Source: Actinokineospora globicatena | GTDB lineage: Bacteria > Actinomycetota > Actinomycetes > Mycobacteriales > Pseudonocardiaceae | Reading direction: 5' to 3' | Assembly (NCBI RefSeq): GCF_024171945.1 | Contig: NZ_JAMTCR010000005.1 | Span: 496,001-560,000, forward strand | DNA length: 64,000 nucleotides | Notes under the pieces: model-generated | The model's database searches: none | What the model saw: the letters and a program-made list of their open reading frames with translations, nothing else | Told to the model about the DNA's origin: nothing | Program-made: the position numbers and the translations under genes | Shown: in pieces, positions 59,455 through 64,000 of the stretch | Numbering within the stretch: the first letter of the stretch is position 1 | Layout of the letters: each line of letters opens with the position of its first letter

Positions 59455-60705
59455 ATGCGCGTGCTGATGTTGTCCTGGGAGTACCCGCCGGTGGTCGTCG
59501 GCGGCCTCGGCAGGCACGTGCACGCCGTCGCCCGGCACCTCGCGGCGCTCGGCCACGAGGTCGTCGTCCTGTGCAGGCACGAGGCGGGCACCGACGCGCA
59601 CACCCACCCCACCGAGGACGGCGTGCGCGAGGGCGTCCGGGTCGTGCGGGTCGCCGAGGACCCGACGCACCTGGTGTTCGAGCAGGACCTGGTGGCCTGG
59701 ACGCTGGCCATGGGCCACGCCATGGTCCGCGCGGGCCTGGCCCTGCTGCGCGACTGGCGCCCCGACGTCGTGCACGCCCACGACTGGCTGGTCACCCACC
59801 CGGCGATCGCCCTCGCCGAGCAGGCGGGCGTGCCGCTGGTCGCCACCATCCACGCCACCGAGGCGGGCCGCCACAGCGGCTGGCTCTCCCAGCCGCTCAA
59901 CCACCAGGTCCACTCGGTCGAGTGGTGGCTGGCCAACCGCGCCGACGCGCTGATCACCTGCTCCTCGGCCATGCGCGCCGAGGCCGCCCACCTGTTCGAT
60001 CTCGACCCGACCGCCGTCACCGTCATCCACAACGGCATCGAACCCCGCGACTGGCGCATCCCGGCCCGCGCCGTCCGCACCGCCCGCGCCCGCCACAGCC
60101 CCGACGACGCCCCACTGCTGGTCTTCTTCGGCCGCCTGGAATGGGAGAAGGGCGGCCACGACCTCATCGCCGCCCTGGCCAAGATCCGCCGCTCCCACCC
60201 TGGCACCCGCCTGGTCATCGCGGGCAAGGGCTCCCAATCCGACAACCTCGCCGACCTCGCCCGCAAACTCCGCGTCCGCCGCGCGATCGACTTCGTTGGC
60301 CACCTGTCCGACCGTGCACTCGTCGCCACGTTGTCGGCCGCTGACGCGGTGGTGCTGCCTAGCCGGTACGAGCCGTTCGGGATTGTGGCGCTGGAGGCTG
60401 CTGCTGCGGGGGCGCCTTTGGTTGCTTCGACTGCTGGGGGGTTGGGGGAAGTTGTGGTGGAGGGATCTACGGGGCTTTCCTTTGCACCGGGGGATGTTGA
60501 CGCGCTCGCTGGTGCTGTCCGGCGGGTGCTGAACGATCCGGTGGGGGCTCGGCGGCGGGCTCGTGCGGCTAAGGCGCGGCTCCCGGAGGCGTTTGATTGG
60601 GGGCGGATCGCGGAGCAGACGGTGGGGGTTTATCGGGCGGCTGTTGTGGGGGAACGGGAACCGCTGGGACGCCCGAAGATCGCCACGGGGAATGCGTTCG
60701 GGTAG
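59455..60705 (+). CDS. GT4 alpha-1,4-glucosyltransferase (Rv3032-like)
   Basis: 416 aa. MRVLMLSWEYPPVVVGGLGRH opening (KTGGL-type donor loop, here VGGLGRH), a central VVHAHDWLVTHP, and C-terminal GT-B motifs FFGRLEWEKGG and PSRYEPFGIVALEA with the E-x7-E pair. Resembles Rv3032, which elongates the glucan of methylglucose lipopolysaccharide. The last 350 bp switch abruptly to G/T-rich codons (GCT, GTT, GGG), next to the inverted repeat copy B. Confidence 0.9.
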   Translation: MRVLMLSWEYPPVVVGGLGRHVHAVARHLAALGHEVVVLCRHEAGTDAHTHPTEDGVREGVRVVRVAEDPTHLVFEQDLVAWTLAMGHAMVRAGLALLRDWRPDVVHAHDWLVTHPAIALAEQAGVPLVATIHATEAGRHSGWLSQPLNHQVHSVEWWLANRADALITCSSAMRAEAAHLFDLDPTAVTVIHNGIEPRDWRIPARAVRTARARHSPDDAPLLVFFGRLEWEKGGHDLIAALAKIRRSHPGTRLVIAGKGSQSDNLADLARKLRVRRAIDFVGHLSDRALVATLSAADAVVLPSRYEPFGIVALEAAAAGAPLVASTAGGLGEVVVEGSTGLSFAPGDVDALAGAVRRVLNDPVGARRRARAAKARLPEAFDWGRIAEQTVGVYRAAVVGEREPLGRPKIATGNAFG

Positions 60706-60732
60706 GTCTGGTTCGGGGCGTCCGTGGGGTGG

Positions 60733-60760
60733 TTATCCACAACGGCTTGAGTTGTCCACA
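60733..60760 (+). promoter_or_regulatory. Pair of DnaA boxes in repeat copy B
   Basis: TTATCCACA (60733-60741) and TTGTCCACA (60752-60760), starts 19 bp apart exactly as in copy A. Confidence 0.5.
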
Positions 60761-60953
60761 GGCGCTGCTTTCAGCCTCACTGCGCTTGCGTGCCCCTGGG
60801 TAGGCTGTGTATTCGGGGGTCTTTGGGGCGGGTTGATCTTGCTGGCCGTGGGCGGCAAGGCGTTGAGCTGGGGGTCTCTGGCTTTCGGTGCCTTCGCTGC
60901 GCTGCGGTAGACGCCTCGGCTGCGCCATCGGACAGGCGCGAGTTTCGAGCGAA

Positions 60954-61098
60954 GCTCGATGCGGCGAACTTGTTTTGCGTGGGGCCCCTACGACACCCGT
61001 GGCAGGACCGCAAAGCAGGGGCCGAAAAGCATGGCCCTGTCCGCTACCGACGCTACGGGTATCGCTCCCCCACACAAAACAAGCCCGCCCCATCGAGC
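60954..61098 (-). ncRNA. Long hairpin inside repeat copy B, possible structured RNA
   Basis: Arms 60954-60984 and 61068-61098 pair with one mismatch and three G-U wobbles on the minus strand. The inner stem 60991-61000 with 61055-61064 has a sequence different from copy A but the same pairing. Confidence 0.45.
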
Positions 61099-61316
61099 CG
61101 GCCTGGCACCAGCGCCGTGGTGGAGCGCGTGTGGGCCAACGTCGTTTGGCGGGCGACTCGGGGCCAACGTCGTCGGCGGGCGTCTTGGGGCAATGCGCTC
61201 GGGTCCTGGCCAGTCGTGGGTGGTGGGCTGGGACTGGGCGTGGGGACTTGGTGGGGCGTGGGTTGGCGGTGCGGTGGGGCGTGGGCCAGCACCGTGTGGT
61301 GTTGGGGTGCGGCGGG

Positions 61317-62132
61317 TTAGCGCTTGATGGCTAGGGCGCCTGCGATGCAGTACTGGACTTGGTCGAGGGGTTTGAGGCGGGGGCCGTCGGGCCACCATTC
61401 GGCGCAGAGGGTGAGGCCGGGGTCGATCATGTCGAGGTTGTGGAACATGGCTTGGATGGCAGGGCCGGTGCGGAAGAGGCCGGTGCCCATGGGGCTGTGC
61501 AGGAAGACGTCTTCCATGCGGCGGGCCAGGGCTGAGTGTTCGGTTGTCTCCGGGTCGTAGAAGTGGGAGATGCCGACCACTGAGCCTGGAGGTAAGGCGT
61601 CGATGTACACGGCCATGATGTCGGCGGGGGGGCGGGCGCCGTCGTAGTGGTGGATGGTGCCCATCTGGAAGAGGGCGATGGGTTCGGTGAAGTCGAGGTT
61701 GCGCTGGACGGTCTCGTTGGCCAGGACCGCTTCCGGCTCGAAGATGTCCTCGGCGATGAAGTGGGTGCGGTCGTTCTCCTCGAGCAGGGCGCGTCCGTGC
61801 GCGAGCACCACCGGGTCGTTGTCGACGTACACCACGGTCGAGTCGGGGCGGATGCGTTGCGCCACCTGGTGGGTGTTCTCCGCCGTCGGGAGGCCGGAGC
61901 CGCAGTCGAGGTACTGGCGGATGCCGGTCTGCAGCGCGATGAACCGGGTGGCGCGGATGAGGAACTCGCGGTTGTCGAAGGCCAGTTGGGCGGCCTCCGG
62001 GGCGACCCGCTGCACGCGGCGCAGGACCTCGCGGTCGATCTCGTAGTTGTCCTTGCCGTTGAGGAACGCGTCGTACACGCGGGCGATGCTGGCCTTCGTC
62101 GTGTCGATGTGAACCGGCTCGCGGGGGACCAT
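61317..62132 (-). CDS. DUF574-family SAM-dependent methyltransferase
   Basis: 271 aa. IDTTKASIARVYDAFLNGKDNYEID start and RQYLDCGSGLPTAENTHQVA, VVYVDNDPVVLAHGRALL are the hallmarks of the S-adenosyl methyltransferase family PF04672, abundant in actinobacteria near regulators. Target unknown. Divergent from the DUF5753 regulator (146 bp). Confidence 0.9.
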   Translation of the reverse strand: MVPREPVHIDTTKASIARVYDAFLNGKDNYEIDREVLRRVQRVAPEAAQLAFDNREFLIRATRFIALQTGIRQYLDCGSGLPTAENTHQVAQRIRPDSTVVYVDNDPVVLAHGRALLEENDRTHFIAEDIFEPEAVLANETVQRNLDFTEPIALFQMGTIHHYDGARPPADIMAVYIDALPPGSVVGISHFYDPETTEHSALARRMEDVFLHSPMGTGLFRTGPAIQAMFHNLDMIDPGLTLCAEWWPDGPRLKPLDQVQYCIAGALAIKR

Positions 62133-62278
62133 CGTTCCTCACAGAACGTCGTAGATCGTGGACGTTGCGCACTCAAGGAGTACGCTCACCCTAGGGGTAC
62201 CCGTGGTGTCGATGCCACGCTGGGTTCCGGCGCCGTGACCGGCGGTGGTGGGACGGAGAGCGGCGGGAGGGACAGGTC

Positions 62279-63154
62279 GTGGTCGAGGTTGGTGGAGACG
62301 GTGGGCAGGGTCCGGGGCCCACGGCGCGCCGGATCGTGCTCGGATCGCAGTTGCGCCGGTTGCGGGAGAAGGTGGAGATCACCCGCGCGGACGCCGGGTA
62401 CCACATCCGCGGCTCGGAGTCGAAGATCAGCCGGATGGAGCTGGGCCGGGTCGGGTTCAAGGAGCGCGACGTCGCCGACCTGCTGACCCTCTACGGCGTG
62501 CACGACCAGACCGAGCGCACCCAGTTCCTCGACATGGTCAAGCAGTCCAACGAACCGGGCTGGTGGCACCGCTACAGCGACCTGATGCCGTCGTGGTTCA
62601 ACGACTTCGTCGGCCTGGAGGAGTCCGCGGCGCGGATCCAGACCTACGAGCTGCAGTTCGTGCCCGGTCTGCTGCAGACCGAGGAGTACGCCCGGATGCT
62701 GGCCAGCCGCGGCAGACCGGAACTGCGCGAGGACGAGGTGGAGCGCCGGGTCGCGCTGCGCATGTCGCGGCAGAAGGTGTTGCAGCGCCTGGACGCGCCG
62801 AAGCTGTGGGTGGTCATCGACGAGTCGGTGCTGCACCGGCCGATCGGCGGGCCGCGGGTGCTGCGCGAGCAGATCGACCACCTGCTGGAGATGACCCGGC
62901 TGCCCAACATCACCCTGCAGGTCATGCCGTACCCGCTCAGCGGCTACGCGGCCGAGGGCTCGTTCACCATGCTGCGCTTCACCGAGGCGGAGCTGCCCGA
63001 CATCGTCTACATCGAGCACCTCGGTGGCGCGATCTTCCTCGACCGGGTCGACGAGATCGAGCGCTACAGCCGGGTGGTCGACCGGTTGACCGTCGACGCC
63101 GAGACCCCGAGCCGGTCAAGGCAGCTGCTCAGCAAGCGCCGCGAAGAGATCTGA
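62279..63154 (+). CDS. Helix-turn-helix regulator with DUF5753 (Scr1-type)
   Basis: 291 aa, GTG with GGGAGGGA upstream. Xre-type HTH at about residues 20-75 (LGSQLRRLREKVEITRADAG, SKISRMELGR), then the DUF5753 ligand/partner domain (FVGLEESAARIQTYELQFVPGLLQTEEYARM in pieces: FVGLEESAARIQTYE and VPGLLQTEEYARM). Typically paired with a DUF397 protein in a toxin-antitoxin-like or morphogenesis-signalling unit; that partner follows. Confidence 0.92.
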   Translation: MVEVGGDGGQGPGPTARRIVLGSQLRRLREKVEITRADAGYHIRGSESKISRMELGRVGFKERDVADLLTLYGVHDQTERTQFLDMVKQSNEPGWWHRYSDLMPSWFNDFVGLEESAARIQTYELQFVPGLLQTEEYARMLASRGRPELREDEVERRVALRMSRQKVLQRLDAPKLWVVIDESVLHRPIGGPRVLREQIDHLLEMTRLPNITLQVMPYPLSGYAAEGSFTMLRFTEAELPDIVYIEHLGGAIFLDRVDEIERYSRVVDRLTVDAETPSRSRQLLSKRREEI

Positions 63155-63168
63155 GAAGTCGGATTTCC

Positions 63169-63199
63169 GCGCCCACCGCCCGTTTGGGCTGGTGGGCGC
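63169..63199 (+). terminator. Terminator with T-run after the regulator gene
   Basis: Arms GCGCCCACC (63169-63177) and complement (63191-63199), with inner CCC/GGG pairing, followed by TTT. It separates the regulator from the DUF397 gene. Confidence 0.7.
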
Positions 63200-63264
63200 T
63201 TTCGCGTGCGGCACAAGGACAAACCGTTGCCGCAGCAATCTTCTCGTGCGGTTGCCCCTTTCGG

Positions 63265-63353
63265 ATGCACGTGCATTTGCCGGCCCGCTCGGTCGTGTTA
63301 CGGTCGTCACGATCAACGCACGTGCACCTGCACTGAGTGACCGACTGAGTGAC
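63265..63353 (+). promoter_or_regulatory. Palindromes and direct repeats before the DUF397 gene
   Basis: ATGCACGTGCAT palindrome (63265-63276), a second GCACGTGC core (63318-63325), and the direct repeat ACTGAGTGAC at 63332-63341 and 63344-63353, all within 110 bp of the DUF397 start. Likely operator cluster for the neighbouring HTH regulator (inference). Confidence 0.4.
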
Positions 63354-63371
63354 TGCCGAAGGCGAGGTCCA

Positions 63372-63989
63372 GTGTCTGAGTTTCGCAACGGAATGGCGGC
63401 TGACGGGGTGCCCGGGGCGCGGTGGCGCAAGAGCTCCCGTAGCGGCGCGGTGGGCAACTGCGTCGAACTGTCGCCTGTCGACGAGATCCGCACCGCGGTT
63501 CGCGACTCGAAGAACCCCTCGGGTCCCGCACTGCTGTTCCCCGGCGCGGTCATCGAGTCGTTCACCCGTGCGGTGAAGGACGGGCACGTCGCGACCACCG
63601 ACGCCTCGCACGCCGCCGAGGCGTACCTGCGCAAGCTCGTCTCGCGCGGGTTCGAATTCCTGCACCCGCGCGACGCCAGCGGTGAGATCGCCGCCGTCGT
63701 CGGGGTGCGCGCCCACCACAACGTCATCGATGTCGTCCGGCTGCACGCCGAGGACGAGGTCATCGCCACCCGGTTGCCCGGGGACACCGACGACGTGCTC
63801 AACCCGGACGTGGTGCTCTGGCACCGCGAGGGCTGGGCCGCCGAGGTGCTGCGGCAGATGATCGACCTCCCCGACGACCGGACCCCGGGATCGCTCGGCC
63901 AGCTGCGCGACGGAGTGGAGACCGTCGTCAACGGCTGCTGGGTGCCCACGTCCCCGGGGCGGTCGAAGTGGCTGCCCGCCTCCGCGTGA
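63372..63989 (+). CDS. DUF397 protein with extra C-terminal domain
   Basis: 205 aa from GTG 63372, against 60-80 aa for usual DUF397 proteins. Residues about 14-70 match DUF397 (WRKSSRSGAVGNCVELS, TAVRDSKNPSGPALLF, SFTRAVKDG). Residues 75-205 (AAEAYLRKLVSRGFEFLHPRD, AAVVGVRAHHNVIDVVRLHAED, VVLWHREGWAAEVLRQM) form an additional domain I do not recognise, possibly a partner-binding or effector part. Follows the DUF5753 regulator but behind its own regulatory region. Confidence 0.8.
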   Translation: MSEFRNGMAADGVPGARWRKSSRSGAVGNCVELSPVDEIRTAVRDSKNPSGPALLFPGAVIESFTRAVKDGHVATTDASHAAEAYLRKLVSRGFEFLHPRDASGEIAAVVGVRAHHNVIDVVRLHAEDEVIATRLPGDTDDVLNPDVVLWHREGWAAEVLRQMIDLPDDRTPGSLGQLRDGVETVVNGCWVPTSPGRSKWLPASA

Positions 63990-64000
63990 GGCGGTCGGGT

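Larger units (their letters stand above)
60731..61285 (-). repeat. Dispersed 555-bp intergenic repeat, copy B (inverted)
   Basis: Occupies most of the 611-bp gap between the GT4 and DUF574 genes. Read on the minus strand it has the same order as copy A: C/A-rich leader, two 27-bp units (within 61133-61190), a 145-nt hairpin (60954-61098), a conserved 190-bp segment and two DnaA boxes (60733-60741, 60752-60760). No credible gene inside. Confidence 0.85.

Overview
The window is high-GC (roughly 70-75 %), densely coding actinobacterial chromosome with many GTG starts and GTGA/ATGA stop-start overlaps. Gene content (ethylmalonyl-CoA genes, GlgE pathway, DUF5753/DUF397 regulator pair, YpfJ-like lipoproteins) and a gene order that in three blocks recalls Mycobacterium tuberculosis (recalled from memory, not computed) point to Actinomycetota, most likely Pseudonocardiales (Actinokineospora/Saccharothrix-like). 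No tRNA, rRNA, CRISPR array, insertion sequence or large biosynthetic cluster was seen.

Layout. 1-6.3 kb: lpdA-sucB/dlaT-epimerase operon (minus strand), a small conserved gene and the leucyl aminopeptidase pepA. 6.4-13.8 kb: an APC-type permease, ilvE, two alpha/beta hydrolases, small conserved actinobacterial proteins, cobT, a GNAT acetyltransferase and a membrane protein. 14-17 kb: a universal stress protein divergent from a fungal-type cytosine deaminase, then a VOC protein and a DivIVA/Scy-like coiled-coil protein. 17-25 kb: a C4/C2 acyl-CoA block (ccr, methylmalonyl-CoA epimerase, thiolase, meaB) with a POT peptide transporter and an ABC-2 exporter. 25-28.3 kb: MarR regulator, DUF3817 and thiamine-binding-like proteins, SCO6745-like protein, CnoX/YbbN-like thioredoxin. 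28.4-34.2 kb: an accessory-looking slot with a 560-bp dispersed repeat, two tandem zinc-metallopeptidase lipoproteins, and a lower-GC two-gene operon of a Schlafen/AlbA_2-type ATP-binding protein and a ParA-like ATPase. 34.2-45.5 kb: the alpha-glucan GlgE pathway, with glgE, treS, mak, a CBS-domain gene and glgB on the minus strand and glgP divergent. 45.7-51 kb: a membrane/TPR protein, trpF, a cysteine dioxygenase-rhodanese operon behind a candidate Cys leader peptide, and glgX. 51-53.5 kb: a three-gene cassette of WXG100/EspC-like secreted proteins. 53.6-60.7 kb: ABC ATPase, enoyl-CoA hydratase, methyltransferase, hexapeptide acyltransferase, methyltransferase, GH57 and GT4, matching in order the mycobacterial locus for methylglucose lipopolysaccharide. 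60.7-64 kb: an inverted second copy of the dispersed repeat, a DUF574 methyltransferase, and a DUF5753 regulator with an unusually long DUF397 partner.

Functional themes: alpha-glucan metabolism dominates. Trehalose goes through TreS, Mak and GlgE to linear maltosyl polymer, GlgB branches it, GlgP and GlgX degrade it, and the GH57/GT4/methyltransferase set probably builds an intracellular polymethylated polysaccharide. The ccr-epimerase-thiolase-meaB block links acetyl-CoA to methylmalonyl-CoA.

The least explained items are the Schlafen/ParA operon and the pair of inverted 560-bp repeats. Each repeat combines 27-bp tandem units, a 145-nt hairpin whose pairing is kept while its sequence changes, and two DnaA boxes 19 bp apart.
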